64,000 nucleotides of DNA, taken from NCBI GenBank assembly GCA_017255395.1, contig JAFKDC010000016.1, forward strand, positions 62,001 through 126,000, in the 5' to 3' direction. This stretch comes from Enemella evansiae (lineage in GTDB: Bacteria > Pseudomonadota > Alphaproteobacteria > Rhodobacterales > Rhodobacteraceae). Positions 20,598 to 31,608 of the stretch are shown here, piece by piece (position 1 is the first letter of the stretch; each line of letters starts with the position of its first letter). Below the pieces are notes generated by a model that saw only the letters and a program-made list of their open reading frames with translations, was not told where the DNA came from and ran no database searches. The translations under genes and the position numbers were made by a program.

Positions 20598-21401
20598 ATG
20601 ACCGCGACCATCCTCGACAAGATCAAGGCCTACAAGCTGGAGGAAGTGGCCGCCGACAAGGCCACCCGCCCCATGGACGCCGTCGAAGAGGCCGCGCGCC
20701 ACGCCGACCCGGTGCGCCCCTTCGCGCAGGCGCTGCGCGAGGCCGCCCGCACCGGCTATGGCCTGATCGCCGAGGTCAAGAAGGCCTCGCCCTCCAAGGG
20801 GCTGATCCGCGCCGACTTCGAACCCGCCGCGCTGGCCAGCGCCTATGAGGCCGGCGGCGCGACCTGCCTGTCCGTCCTGACCGACACGCCCAGCTTTCAG
20901 GGCGCCAAGGGCTACCTGACCGCCGCGCGGCTGGCGACCGGCCTGCCCGCCCTGCGCAAGGATTTCATGTACGACCCCTATCAGGTGGCCGAGGCGCGCA
21001 GCCTTGGCGCCGACTGCATCCTGATCATCATGGCCAGCGTGTCCGATGCGCAGGCGGCCGAGCTTGAGGCTTGTGCCTTCGACTGGGGCATGGACGCGTT
21101 GATCGAGGTCCACGACCGCGCCGAGTTGGACCGCGCGCTGACCCTGCGCTCACCTTTGATCGGGGTGAACAACCGCAATCTCAAGACCTTCGAGCTGACC
21201 CTCGACACCACGCGGGAGCTATCCAAGGCCATCCCGGACGACCGCTTTCTCGTCTGCGAGTCCGGGTTGCGCACCCCCGCCGACCTCGCCGACATGGCGG
21301 GTCACGGTGCCCGCGCCTTCCTGATCGGCGAAAGCCTGATGCGGCAGGACGACGTGGCGCAGGCCACGCGGACCCTGCTCGCCGATCCGGTGCCGGCATG
21401 A
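20598..21401 (+). CDS. trpC: Indole-3-glycerol phosphate synthase
   Basis: 267 residues, a TIM barrel with [45 protein letters not shown] and [14 protein letters not shown], all family signatures with the catalytic Lys and Glu residues. It closes the indole ring in tryptophan synthesis. It starts 3 bases after ung, and its TGA overlaps the moaC ATG (ATGA). Confidence 0.97.
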   Translation: MTATILDKIKAYKLEEVAADKATRPMDAVEEAARHADPVRPFAQALREAARTGYGLIAEVKKASPSKGLIRADFEPAALASAYEAGGATCLSVLTDTPSFQGAKGYLTAARLATGLPALRKDFMYDPYQVAEARSLGADCILIIMASVSDAQAAELEACAFDWGMDALIEVHDRAELDRALTLRSPLIGVNNRNLKTFELTLDTTRELSKAIPDDRFLVCESGLRTPADLADMAGHGARAFLIGESLMRQDDVAQATRTLLADPVPA

Positions 21402-21871
21402 GCGGGCTGTCGCATTTCGACGATCAGGGCAACGCCCATATGGTCGACGTTTCGGACAAGGCGGTGACCGCGCGCATCGCCACCGCCGAAGGCTGGGTGC
21501 GCATGGCGCCCGAGACCTTCGCGATGATCACCGAGGGGCGCGCCAAGAAGGGCGATGTCATCGGCATCGCGCGGCTGGCGGGCATCATGGGCGCCAAGAA
21601 GACGTCCGAGCTGATCCCGCTGTGCCATCCGCTGCCGGTCACCAAGGTCTCGGTCGACCTGACGGCCGACCCGGCGCTGCCGGGCCTCCGGCTCGCGGCC
21701 ACCGTGAAGACCACCGGCCAGACCGGCGTCGAGATGGAGGCGCTGACCGCCGTATCCACCGCCGCGCTGACCGTCTACGACATGGTCAAGGCGGTGGACA
21801 AGGCGATGGAGATCGGCGGCATCCGCGTCACCCTGAAGGACGGCGGCAAGTCGGGCCGCTACGAGGCCTGA
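21398..21871 (+). CDS. moaC: Cyclic pyranopterin monophosphate synthase
   Basis: 157 residues. Typical motifs: [17 protein letters not shown] at the start, [18 protein letters not shown] and [21 protein letters not shown], the catalytic core of MoaC. It performs the second half of cyclic pyranopterin monophosphate formation in molybdenum cofactor synthesis, after MoaA (encoded at 62683-63690). Overlaps trpC by 4 bases and is followed after 5 bases by moeA. Confidence 0.97.
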   Translation: MSGLSHFDDQGNAHMVDVSDKAVTARIATAEGWVRMAPETFAMITEGRAKKGDVIGIARLAGIMGAKKTSELIPLCHPLPVTKVSVDLTADPALPGLRLAATVKTTGQTGVEMEALTAVSTAALTVYDMVKAVDKAMEIGGIRVTLKDGGKSGRYEA

Positions 21872-21876
21872 CGCCC

Positions 21877-23046
21877 ATGATCACCGTCACCGAAGCCCTC
21901 GACCGCCTCTTTGCCCTTGCCACGCCGCTGGCGCCGGAAACCGTGCCGCTGGCGCAGGCCGCGGGCCGGGTGCTGGCGCGCGAGGTGACGGCGCGGCGTG
22001 ACCAACCGCCCTTTCCGGCCTCGGCCATGGACGGCTACGCGGTCGCTAACGCCGCCGCCGGAGACAGCCTGACGGTGATCGGCGAAAGCGCCGCGGGCCA
22101 TGGCTTTGCCGGGCCGGTCGGTCCGGGTCAGGCGGTCCGCATCTTCACCGGCGCCCCGGTGCCCGAGGGCGCGACCCGTGTGGTGATCCAGGAGGATACG
22201 ACCCGCGACGGCGACCGCATCACGCTGCAGGCCAACCTTGACGCGCCGACCCATATCCGGCCCGCCGGGTCCGACTTCCGGGCCGGTGCCGCGATCCCGG
22301 CGCCGCGCCGCCTGTCGCCCTCCGACATCGCGCTGCTGGCCTCGATGAACATCGCCGAGGTCGCGGTGACCCGGCAGCCCCGCGTCGCGCTGATCTCGAC
22401 CGGGGACGAGTTGGTGATGCCCGGCGAAGACCCCGGCCCCGACCAGATCATCGTCTCGAACACCTTCGGCCTTGCCGCCCTGCTTCAGGACCTCGGCGCC
22501 CTGCCCCGGATGCTGCCCATCGCGCGCGACAACCGCGAGGCCCTGCGCTCGGTCTTCGGGCTGGTCGACGACGCCGACCTGGTGATCACCATTGGCGGCG
22601 CCTCGGTCGGCGACCACGATCTGGTGGCGCCGGTGCTGGCGGAACTGGGCATGGAACAGGCCTTCCACAAGGTGGCCATGCGCCCCGGCAAACCGCTGAT
22701 GTCCGGCCGTTTCGGCAAGGCCACGATGATCGGCCTGCCCGGCAACCCGGTCTCGGCCATGGTCTGCGGCCATGTCTTCGTGGCCCCGGTGATCCGCGCC
22801 CTGCTGGGCCTTGGTGCCGCGCCCGCCCCACGGCGCAGCGCGCCCCTGGTGGAACCGCTGGAGGCCAATGGCCCGCGCGAACACTACATGCGCGCGACCC
22901 TGGGGCCCGATGGGATCACCGCGCAGGGGCGGCAGGATTCCAGCCTGCTGAGCGTGCTCGGCCAGTCCGACGCGCTGCTGGTGCGCCCGGTTCGCGATCC
23001 CGCCCGCGCCGCAGGCGAGATGGTGGAATACCTGCCCTTCGGCTGA
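21877..23046 (+). CDS. moeA: Molybdopterin molybdenumtransferase
   Basis: 389 residues. The MoeA order of domains is seen: [35 protein letters not shown], the domain III core [14 protein letters not shown] with [13 protein letters not shown], and [19 protein letters not shown]. It inserts molybdate into adenylated molybdopterin. Part of the run moaC-moeA. The gap to lexA holds the second twin palindrome. Confidence 0.97.
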   Translation: MITVTEALDRLFALATPLAPETVPLAQAAGRVLAREVTARRDQPPFPASAMDGYAVANAAAGDSLTVIGESAAGHGFAGPVGPGQAVRIFTGAPVPEGATRVVIQEDTTRDGDRITLQANLDAPTHIRPAGSDFRAGAAIPAPRRLSPSDIALLASMNIAEVAVTRQPRVALISTGDELVMPGEDPGPDQIIVSNTFGLAALLQDLGALPRMLPIARDNREALRSVFGLVDDADLVITIGGASVGDHDLVAPVLAELGMEQAFHKVAMRPGKPLMSGRFGKATMIGLPGNPVSAMVCGHVFVAPVIRALLGLGAAPAPRRSAPLVEPLEANGPREHYMRATLGPDGITAQGRQDSSLLSVLGQSDALLVRPVRDPARAAGEMVEYLPFG

Positions 23047-23057
23047 GGCCCGGCGCG

Positions 23058-23099
23058 AAAACGCATCCATGCGTTTTTCAAATGTCTTCGAAGACATTT
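23058..23099. repeat. Twin perfect palindromes between moeA and lexA
   Basis: AAAACGCAT-CC-ATGCGTTTT (23058-23077) is followed at 23080-23099 by AAATGTCTTC and its mirror (20-bp perfect palindrome). The loop cores CATCCATG and TCTTCGAAGA are those of the pair at 19872-19917, in swapped order and with different stem arms. The arms differ but stay complementary, which means the structure is conserved more than the sequence. Confidence 0.85.
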
Positions 23100-23128
23100 C
23101 CCCGCCCTCAGTGCGGCGCCCGCCCCTG

Positions 23129-23157
23129 TTGACACAAAACAGGAACACCCATAGAAC
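23129..23157 (+). promoter_or_regulatory. lexA promoter with SOS box
   Basis: TTGACA (23129-23134) is a -35 candidate. GAAC-ACCCATA-GAAC (23143-23157) is a perfect direct-repeat LexA site of alphaproteobacteria and would cover the -10 region. This predicts autorepression of lexA. Confidence 0.82.
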
Positions 23158-23185
23158 AAAAAGTAACAGACATGGGGTAAAACGG

Positions 23186-23881
23186 ATGCTGACCAAGAAA
23201 CAGCTGGACCTTCTCGACTTCATCAACAAGCGCATGCAGCGTGACGGGGTTCCGCCCAGTTTCGACGAGATGAAGGATGCGCTTAGCCTGCGCTCCAAAT
23301 CCGGCATCCACCGGCTGATCACCGCGCTGGAAGAGCGTGGCTTCATCCGCCGCCTCGCGCACCGCGCCCGGGCCATCGAGATCGTCAAGCTGCCGGAAAG
23401 CCTTGGCGGTCAGCCGGCGGGCTTCAGCCCCCGCGTGATCGACGGCGACCGGCCCGATACCCAGCCCTCGGGGGCCATGGAACTGGCCAACCTCGACGTG
23501 AGCGAACTGCCCATCGTCGGCCGCATCGCCGCCGGTCAGCCGATCGAGGCGATCAACGACCCGGCCCCCGGCATCGCCGTTCCCGGGCAGATGGTGCGCA
23601 GCCAGGGCCGTCACTACGCGCTGGAGGTCAGGGGCGACTCCATGATCGACGCCGGGATAAACGACGGCGACGTGGTGGTGATCCGCGAAACCTCTGAGGC
23701 CTCGGAGGGCGACATCGTGGTCGCGCAGATCGAAGGATACGAGGCGACGCTGAAACGCTTCCGCCGCAAGGGAGAGATGATCGTGCTCGAAGCCGCCAAC
23801 CCGGCCTATGAGCCGCGCGTCCTGCCCCGGGGCGCGGTCAGTGTGCAGGGCCGCCTCGTCGGCCTGATCCGCACCTACTGA
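23186..23881 (+). CDS. lexA: SOS repressor LexA
   Basis: 231 residues. N-terminal winged helix ([20 protein letters not shown], recognition helix [18 protein letters not shown]). The self-cleavage site is Ala116-Gly117 in VGRIAAGQP. The dyad is Ser152 (RGDSMID) and Lys190 (ATLKRF). It represses DNA-damage genes until RecA filaments trigger autocleavage. Its promoter carries a LexA site, and a second one lies before the radical SAM gene at 12727-13812. Confidence 0.98.
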   Translation: MLTKKQLDLLDFINKRMQRDGVPPSFDEMKDALSLRSKSGIHRLITALEERGFIRRLAHRARAIEIVKLPESLGGQPAGFSPRVIDGDRPDTQPSGAMELANLDVSELPIVGRIAAGQPIEAINDPAPGIAVPGQMVRSQGRHYALEVRGDSMIDAGINDGDVVVIRETSEASEGDIVVAQIEGYEATLKRFRRKGEMIVLEAANPAYEPRVLPRGAVSVQGRLVGLIRTY

Positions 23882-24022
23882 GCGCTCCGCGACCGAATGC
23901 GCCCGCCCCTGCCCGGTAACGGCGCAGGCGGGCGTCCCTTGTGTTTTCGGGCGGCGTTCCCGGTTTCATTGCCTCTGGCCTGACCGCTCTGCATCCGGGA
24001 CGATCCACGGCCAAGGCGCCCA

Positions 24023-26104
24023 TCACGGGCCGGTGTCGGCGCGGGCCACTGCCCGGGGTATCCTGTTGCGGCGCGGCGGGCTCCACAGCCGCTGACCCGA
24101 AAGCTCTGCATCGGTGACGAAACGCGGCCCCTCCGCCCCTGGCCAGATCGCCACAGAGCCGCTGTCGCGCAGGCGGGCCGGGTCGAAGACCCGGCAGCCG
24201 CCCCGCAGCGCAAGATCCGTGGAAGACACCACCACCTGCGCCGCGCCGCAACCATCGAGCTGCGCGGCGGCGCGTTTGCCCTGAACGTGCAGGATCGTCA
24301 GCCCCGCAACCTGCGCCACGGCCAGCCGGTCGGCGCGCGCACCGGGCCACAGCGCCGCCGCGCTGTCCTGCGTGCCGCCGCGACCGTCGTTTTCCAGCCA
24401 TGTCCCGGCGATGAAGCCCGAGCCCCGGTCGCGCGACAGCCCCCGCCCGGCGTCGGTCATCACGCCCACCAGCGTCCCGCTGTCGGCGATCAGCACGGCA
24501 GGCCGTTCGCTTTGCACCCAAAGCAGGGCTCCGGCGGCCACCGGCGCCAGTCCGGCGATCCGCGCCCGGCCCCGCCAGAGGCACAGCACCAGCCCGCCAA
24601 GGGCGATCAGCGGCAGGGCCCAGGGCATCGGCGCCACCACCGGGCGGGTCGCGCCCTGCCACCCGGCGACCATGTGCGCGACGCCGAGGATCCAGTCCAG
24701 CCCCAGCGCCATGACAGCCAGCGCCAGCCCGTCGAGGCCAAAGGGCATGAGCAGCGCCGCGACCACCGCCATCGGCACCACCAGCACCCCCATGACCGGG
24801 ACCGAGATCAGGTTGGCCAGCAGCCCGTATTGCGCCATCTGGTTGAAGTGCGCCATGCCGACCGGCCCGGTCGCGGCGCCCGCCACCGCAGACGACACGA
24901 CGACCGAGACCACCGGCGCCAGCCATTTCGGCATGCGGCGGCGGCGCTGCATCTGGCTGAAGCGCTCGAAGACCGCGACCAGCGCCGTGGTCGCCGCAAA
25001 GGACATCTGAAAGCCGGGACCCAGCAGGGCCTCGGGCCGCAGCGCCAGCACCACCAGCGCGGCGATGGCCACGCTGCGCAGGCTGATGGCGCGCCGGTCC
25101 AGCATCGTCGCGCAGAGCGCGGCGGCGGCCATGATGAAGGCGCGTTCGGTCGCCACGTTGCCGCCCGAGAGCGCAAGATAGCCCGCCGCCGCCAGCAGCG
25201 CGCCCGCCGCCGCCAGCTTCTTGACCGGCCAGCGGTGGCGGCTGACCGGGTGCACCAGCAGACCCAGCCGCAGGGCGGCAAAGACGAAGCCCGCCAGCAG
25301 CCCCATGTGCAGGCCCGAGATCGCCAGCAGATGCGCAAGGTTCGAGTCGCGCAGCGCCTGAAGCGTGTCCTGCCCCATGCCCGCGCGGTCGCCGGTCATG
25401 ATGGCGGCGGCGAAGGCGCCGGTTTCCCCCGGCAGCGCCGCCTGCACCCGGGTCGACAGCCACATGCGGATCTTGGCGACCCTCAGCCCCGCGCCCGGCG
25501 GCTCCAGCAGAAGGACCGGGTTGCGCGTGTATCCCACCGCCCCCAGCCCGAGGAACCACGAATGCCGTCGAAAGTCGAAACCGCCCGGCTCGACCGCGCC
25601 GCCGGGGGGCGAAAGATGGCCGGTCAGGATCACCGTGGCACCCGGTTCCGGCGTCAGCCAATCCTGCCTGCCATGCATCGACACGCGGACGCGGGCAGGC
25701 GTCTCGGCGGGGGCCATACGCTCCAGCACCACGCGGTCCAGCGTCAGGCGCACCGCGTCCGAGGCAGAGCGGTCGATCGCCACGATCCGCCCCTCGACCG
25801 CGCCGTAATAGCGGAAGTCCAGCACCGGCCCCGCCACCTGATGCGCGCGCGCCCCCGCCAGTGCGAATCCCAGCGACACCAGCGCGACACCCGCCAGAAG
25901 CGGGCCAAGGCACGGCCCCGCGCGACGCTGCCCCAACCCCGCCAGAGAGACCGCCGCGGCGGCCCAGAGCAACCAGACCGGAGGCTCGACGCGCAGGCCG
26001 AAATACAGCGCGATCCCGCAAGCCATAGCCACCGGCGCCCATGGAAACAGGTGCCCGCGCTGTCCCGGCAGGGCCTGACGGATCGTCGAGAGGGCGCCAC
26101 CCAT
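24023..26104 (-). CDS. comEC: ComEC/Rec2-family DNA uptake channel
   Basis: 693 residues. An N-terminal membrane helix pair with a DUF4131-type soluble segment is followed by the competence core: MTGDRAGM, SNLAHLLAISGLHMGLLAGF, then many helices and FQMSFAATTALVAVFERF. The C-terminal part is short and lacks the metal-binding HxHxDH motif of the beta-lactamase-like domain found in longer ComEC proteins. It forms the inner-membrane pore for single-stranded DNA during transformation. Divergent from gltX with 78 bases between. Convergent with lexA. Confidence 0.9.
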   Translation of the reverse strand: MGGALSTIRQALPGQRGHLFPWAPVAMACGIALYFGLRVEPPVWLLWAAAAVSLAGLGQRRAGPCLGPLLAGVALVSLGFALAGARAHQVAGPVLDFRYYGAVEGRIVAIDRSASDAVRLTLDRVVLERMAPAETPARVRVSMHGRQDWLTPEPGATVILTGHLSPPGGAVEPGGFDFRRHSWFLGLGAVGYTRNPVLLLEPPGAGLRVAKIRMWLSTRVQAALPGETGAFAAAIMTGDRAGMGQDTLQALRDSNLAHLLAISGLHMGLLAGFVFAALRLGLLVHPVSRHRWPVKKLAAAGALLAAAGYLALSGGNVATERAFIMAAAALCATMLDRRAISLRSVAIAALVVLALRPEALLGPGFQMSFAATTALVAVFERFSQMQRRRRMPKWLAPVVSVVVSSAVAGAATGPVGMAHFNQMAQYGLLANLISVPVMGVLVVPMAVVAALLMPFGLDGLALAVMALGLDWILGVAHMVAGWQGATRPVVAPMPWALPLIALGGLVLCLWRGRARIAGLAPVAAGALLWVQSERPAVLIADSGTLVGVMTDAGRGLSRDRGSGFIAGTWLENDGRGGTQDSAAALWPGARADRLAVAQVAGLTILHVQGKRAAAQLDGCGAAQVVVSSTDLALRGGCRVFDPARLRDSGSVAIWPGAEGPRFVTDAELSGQRLWSPPRRNRIPRAVARADTGP

Positions 26105-26182
26105 GCTTGCCCCTGAAAATCTGGCTGGTTACAGAGCGTCAACTCTACCCATCGCACCGTTAGGAAAAGGTTAACCACGCTC

Positions 26183-27592
26183 ATGTCAGAGGTCGTCACC
26201 CGCTTCGCCCCGTCCCCAACCGGCTATCTGCACATCGGCGGCGCCCGCACGGCGCTGTTCAACTGGCTTTACGCCCGGGGCCGCGGCGGCAAGTTCCTGC
26301 TGCGGATCGAGGACACCGACCGCGCCCGCTCCACCCCCGAGGCGACCGAGGCCATCCTGCGCGGCCTCGACTGGCTGGGCCTCGACCATGACGGCGAGGT
26401 GATCAGCCAGTTCGACCGCGCCGACCGCCACGCCGAGGTGGCGCATGATCTGCTCGCCAGGGGCGCGGCCTACAAGTGCTTCTCGACGCAGGAGGAAATC
26501 GAGGCCTTCCGCGAGGCCGCCCGGGCCGAGGGCAAATCCACCCTGTTCCAGAGCCCCTGGCGCGACGCCGACCCCACGACGCACCCGGACGCACCCTTCG
26601 TGGTCCGCCTGAAGACCGCGCAGGACGGCGCGACCGTGATTGAGGATCAGGTGCAGGGCAGCGTCACCATCCGCAACGACCAGCTTGACGACATGGTCCT
26701 GCTGCGCTCTGACGGGACGCCGGTCTACATGCTGGCGGTTGTCGTGGACGACCACGATATGGGCGTGACCCATGTGATCCGGGGCGACGACCACCTGAAC
26801 AACGCGGCGCGCCAGATGGGCATCTATACCGCCATGGGCTGGCCGCTGCCGGTCTACGCGCATATCCCGCTGATCCACGGCGCCGACGGCAAGAAGCTGT
26901 CGAAGCGCCATGGCGCGCTTGGCGCGGACGAATACCAGAAGATGGGCTACCCGGCGGCGGGCATGCGCAACTACCTCGCGCGGCTGGGATGGTCCCACGG
27001 CGATGACGAGTTCTTTACCGACGCGCAGGCAAAAGAGTGGTTCGGTCTGGACGGAATCGGCAAGTCCCCCGCCCGGTTCGACCTGAAGAAACTGGAAAAT
27101 CTCTGCGGCCAGCATGTCGCGGTGGCAGAGGATGCCGCTCTCTTGCGAGAGCTGGAGGAATTCCTTGCCGCAACCGCACAAAACCCTTTGACGGAGACGC
27201 AAAGACAGGGAATGCTGAGCGCAATGTTCTGCCTGAAGGAAAGGGCCAAGACCTTCCCGGAACTCCTTGATAAGGCTCAATTCGTTCTGACCGAAACCCC
27301 CGTCGTTCCCGACGAGAAGGCGGCGAAGGCGCTGGATGCGGTATCCCGTGGTATACTGTCTGCGTTGACGCCGCACCTGCAAAATGCTAGCTGGGCGCGT
27401 GACGACCTGGAGGCGGTTCTGAACCGCTTTGCCGAGGATCAGGGCACCAAATTCGGCAAGCTTGCAGGTCCGATGCGGGCGGCGCTGGCGGGCCGCAGTG
27501 CCACGCCCTCGGTTTTCGACATGATGCTGGTGCTGGGCCGCGAGGAGACGATCCGGCGCCTGGACCGGGCCGCAACCGCAGGGATGGGCTGA
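26183..27592 (+). CDS. gltX: Glutamate--tRNA ligase
   Basis: 469 residues. Class I signatures: HIGH-type [19 protein letters not shown] and KMSKS-type [14 protein letters not shown]. It charges tRNA-Glu in translation, and in this lineage possibly also feeds tetrapyrrole synthesis through Glu-tRNA. Base use is slightly lower in GC around 27100-27400 than in the rest of the gene, without a break in frame. Confidence 0.98.
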   Translation: MSEVVTRFAPSPTGYLHIGGARTALFNWLYARGRGGKFLLRIEDTDRARSTPEATEAILRGLDWLGLDHDGEVISQFDRADRHAEVAHDLLARGAAYKCFSTQEEIEAFREAARAEGKSTLFQSPWRDADPTTHPDAPFVVRLKTAQDGATVIEDQVQGSVTIRNDQLDDMVLLRSDGTPVYMLAVVVDDHDMGVTHVIRGDDHLNNAARQMGIYTAMGWPLPVYAHIPLIHGADGKKLSKRHGALGADEYQKMGYPAAGMRNYLARLGWSHGDDEFFTDAQAKEWFGLDGIGKSPARFDLKKLENLCGQHVAVAEDAALLRELEEFLAATAQNPLTETQRQGMLSAMFCLKERAKTFPELLDKAQFVLTETPVVPDEKAAKALDAVSRGILSALTPHLQNASWARDDLEAVLNRFAEDQGTKFGKLAGPMRAALAGRSATPSVFDMMLVLGREETIRRLDRAATAGMG

Positions 27593-27677
27593 TACCCGTG
27601 CGCGACGGCCGTGTGAATTCAATCGGCAGGGCCGCCCTTGGCCCCGCTTTTTCGTATACCTAGAGGGATGACAAAGC

Positions 27678-28967
<1,290 letters not shown>

Positions 28968-28991
28968 CACCCGCGTTACGCGAATCAAGAG

Positions 28992-29020
28992 GGGGCCGGT
29001 CGCCGGATGCGACCGGCCCC
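28992..29020 (+). terminator. Terminator of gltA
   Basis: A perfect 12-bp stem (GGGGCCGGTCGC/GCGACCGGCCCC) with a 5-base loop, followed by TTCGCGTTTC. Confidence 0.85.
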
Positions 29021-29255
29021 TTCGCGTTTCCATGGCCCACGATCCACGGCACGCCCTTCGGCACTGTCCTCGATTCGACGACAATTTCTTTACGACATTC
29101 GAATTCGTTATCTCTTTGGCGCCAAGCATCGGTGAAATCGGGCAGCACCGTGACGGAAACAATCCGTTTCACCAGATTTTCGCCCAAATCCGGCGGGTAT
29201 ACGGCATGACAGTCCTGAAAATGCCTTTTTCCTGCCCCAGTTCCGGAGTGCGCCC

Positions 29256-31439
29256 ATGTCTACGTCCAATACCACCGAAGTCTTTCTGGGCTGCGACCCC
29301 CAGGTTCGCGTCGTCATTATCGAGGACGGCGGCAACCTGATGCTGGAGGTCTACGCGCAAGACCCCGCGAACACCGACATCGACGCCCTGTTCCTGAACC
29401 TGACCGACCCCTCGATGGCCGGGGACCTGAACGTCTACCCCGCCTTCGACGAAAACATCGGATCGAACGGAGAGAACGTCACCGGCGTGGACATCCAGAC
29501 CGGCGCGCTGAACCAGTTGAACAACGGCGCGCAGGTGCAGGGGCAATACGACGTAAAGCTGGAGTTCGGCGAGATCGCCTATACCTCTTACGGCGACGTG
29601 GACGAGGCCAAGTTCACCTTCTGGGTCGACGGCGCGCAGCCGCTGACCGCCGAGAGCTTCGACCTGTCGAACATGACCGCCGTCGTCAACTCGGACGACG
29701 GCCAGAGCGGGCTGGCCCTGACCGGCGGCATCGGCGACGGCTCTGACGGGTCGGGCGGCACCGTCTACGAGACCTCGACCGCGATCAGCGAAAGCTTCGA
29801 CAGCTCGGGCAGCGGCTGGACCTGGTGGGGCTGGCATGACGCCACCCGCACCGGCGACGACGTGGTGCGCAACGACTGGGATCTGCGCCACGGCGAGGCC
29901 ATGACCAACGGCGCCAGCGACGGCGTGCTGGCCCTGGCGCCGGTGGACAGCGACGGCCCGGTCACCCTGTCTTTCGACATCCGCGCCGCGGGCCTGCGCA
30001 ACTTCGAGGGCGGCACATATGGCGACAGACTGTCGGTGCAGGTGCGGCTGGACAACGGCGACTGGCAAACGCTGGACACCTTCGTCATCGACGAGCGCAC
30101 CGACACCTTCACCGGCGACCAGACCGGGCAGACCTTTGCCGGGCAGTCGACCACGCTGACCTATTCGGGCGGTGTGCTGGACACGGTAGAGGGCAGCGCG
30201 CAGTTCCGGCTGGTGTCCGACATATCGGCCTGCGACGAGAAGCTGTTTGTCGACGATATCGAGATCACCGTGACCGAGGCGGTCGAGGACGACGAGGGCG
30301 AAACCAAGACCGTCGAGATGGAAGAGGATTTTCAAGGCATTTATTACGCCACGCAAAGCGAAAACGTCCGCTGGAACGACGGCTGGGACATCCGCAACGG
30401 CGAGTTGCAGGCGGATGGCTGCGACGACGGCAATATCTGGTTCCAGACCACCGCGATCGAGGGCAATGCCGAGATCAGCTTTGACGCGCGGACCCCGAAT
30501 GCGGACAATTTCGAGGCTGGCGGTTATTACGGCGACAGCCTCGAGGTCTGGGCGCTGATCGACGGCAACGAGTGGGCATTGCTGGACACCTTCGTCGTCA
30601 ATGACGCGGGCACCGCCCTTGTCGGGGACACCACGGGCCAGACGATCACCGCCGACAGCAGCCAGATTTCCTACTCCGGCGGCGTGCTGGACGGCGCCAA
30701 TACGGTGCAACTTGTGCTGGATGCGGATTTCACCGCCAGCAACGAAGAGCTGTTCGTCGACAATGTCGAGATTGCCAGCGTCACGCCGGGCTCGGACGAC
30801 GATGGCGCGGTTTGCGAGGACTTCGAAGAGGCCGAGGCCGGTGACACGGCCGCGCTTCAGTTCGACGGTTTCAGCGTCACCGCGCAGCGCGCCGGCGACG
30901 ACCCGGCCAGCCAGAACGACGCGATGATCTTCGACACCGCCAACCCCACCGGCGGCGACTGGGATCTGGGCTATCACGATCAGGGCAACGCGATCATCAT
31001 CTCGGAAGACAACGACGCGGACGATCCGGACGACAACGCCAACGGCGGTACGATCACCTTCGACTTCGACGCGGTGTCGGATGTGACCAGCCTGACCGTT
31101 CTCGACGTCGAGGAAGAGGGCGGCAGCATCGACCTCTACGATCAGGACGGAGAGCTGATCGACTCGATCGCCATTCCCGCTGCGGGCAACAACGCGTCGC
31201 AGGACATCGACATCAACGCCAGCGGCGTCGCGCAGATGCAGGTGACGCTTGCAGGATCCGGCGCGGTGGACGACCTGTGCTACACCCCCTCTGACAGCGG
31301 CGATGCGACCTGCGGCCAGTACGACGTTACCTATGACGACGTCATGACCCAGCAGATGACCCCCGAAGAGGTGGCCGAGATGCTGGCGGCGCAGGAAGCC
31401 GAAGAGGCCGAGGACGAACTGGAAGACATGGTGGCCTGA
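29256..31439 (+). CDS. Large acidic protein with tandem beta-sandwich-like repeats (727 aa)
   Basis: No signal peptide or membrane segment. Residues 1-165 form one domain (VRVVIIEDGGNLMLEVYAQD, then AKFTFWVDGAQPL). Residues about 180-345 and 350-510 are two copies of one repeat with shared strings: WDLRHGEAM / WDIRNGELQ, LSFDIRAAGLRNFEGGTYGD / ISFDARTPNADNFEAGGYYG, LDTFVI / LDTFVV, TGQT, YSGGVLD and E-x-LFVD-x-IEI. A third, different domain (about 520-690) starts VCEDFEEAEAGD and contains DLYDQDGELIDSI. The tail is acidic and Glu-rich (EAEEAEDELEDMVA). The very acidic composition and lack of a Sec signal suggest type I export or an extracellular matrix role; this is inference. Terminator downstream. 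Confidence 0.7.
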   Translation: MSTSNTTEVFLGCDPQVRVVIIEDGGNLMLEVYAQDPANTDIDALFLNLTDPSMAGDLNVYPAFDENIGSNGENVTGVDIQTGALNQLNNGAQVQGQYDVKLEFGEIAYTSYGDVDEAKFTFWVDGAQPLTAESFDLSNMTAVVNSDDGQSGLALTGGIGDGSDGSGGTVYETSTAISESFDSSGSGWTWWGWHDATRTGDDVVRNDWDLRHGEAMTNGASDGVLALAPVDSDGPVTLSFDIRAAGLRNFEGGTYGDRLSVQVRLDNGDWQTLDTFVIDERTDTFTGDQTGQTFAGQSTTLTYSGGVLDTVEGSAQFRLVSDISACDEKLFVDDIEITVTEAVEDDEGETKTVEMEEDFQGIYYATQSENVRWNDGWDIRNGELQADGCDDGNIWFQTTAIEGNAEISFDARTPNADNFEAGGYYGDSLEVWALIDGNEWALLDTFVVNDAGTALVGDTTGQTITADSSQISYSGGVLDGANTVQLVLDADFTASNEELFVDNVEIASVTPGSDDDGAVCEDFEEAEAGDTAALQFDGFSVTAQRAGDDPASQNDAMIFDTANPTGGDWDLGYHDQGNAIIISEDNDADDPDDNANGGTITFDFDAVSDVTSLTVLDVEEEGGSIDLYDQDGELIDSIAIPAAGNNASQDIDINASGVAQMQVTLAGSGAVDDLCYTPSDSGDATCGQYDVTYDDVMTQQMTPEEVAEMLAAQEAEEAEDELEDMVA

Positions 31440-31467
31440 GGCCGGTCACCCGACGGACAGGCGGGAT

Positions 31468-31500
31468 CGCCCGGCGCCTTTCGGGGCGTCGGGCGGTTTC
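31468..31500 (+). terminator. Terminator of the 727-aa acidic protein gene
   Basis: An 11-bp stem (CGCCCGGCGCC/GGCGTCGGGCG, one G-U pair in RNA) is followed by GTTTC. Confidence 0.65.
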
Positions 31501-31608
31501 GATTCCGGCACGGGGTGGGGCGGCGGCGGGTCAATGACCTGCCCCGGACAAAGCGTTCCGGGACCGGCGGCACGGGCCCGTGCGGGCCTGATACCGGCGC
31601 TTGGTCGG

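Noticed and set aside
24023-24400. C-terminal metallo-beta-lactamase domain in ComEC
   Set aside because: No HxHxDH motif is present; the C-terminal part is short and of another type.
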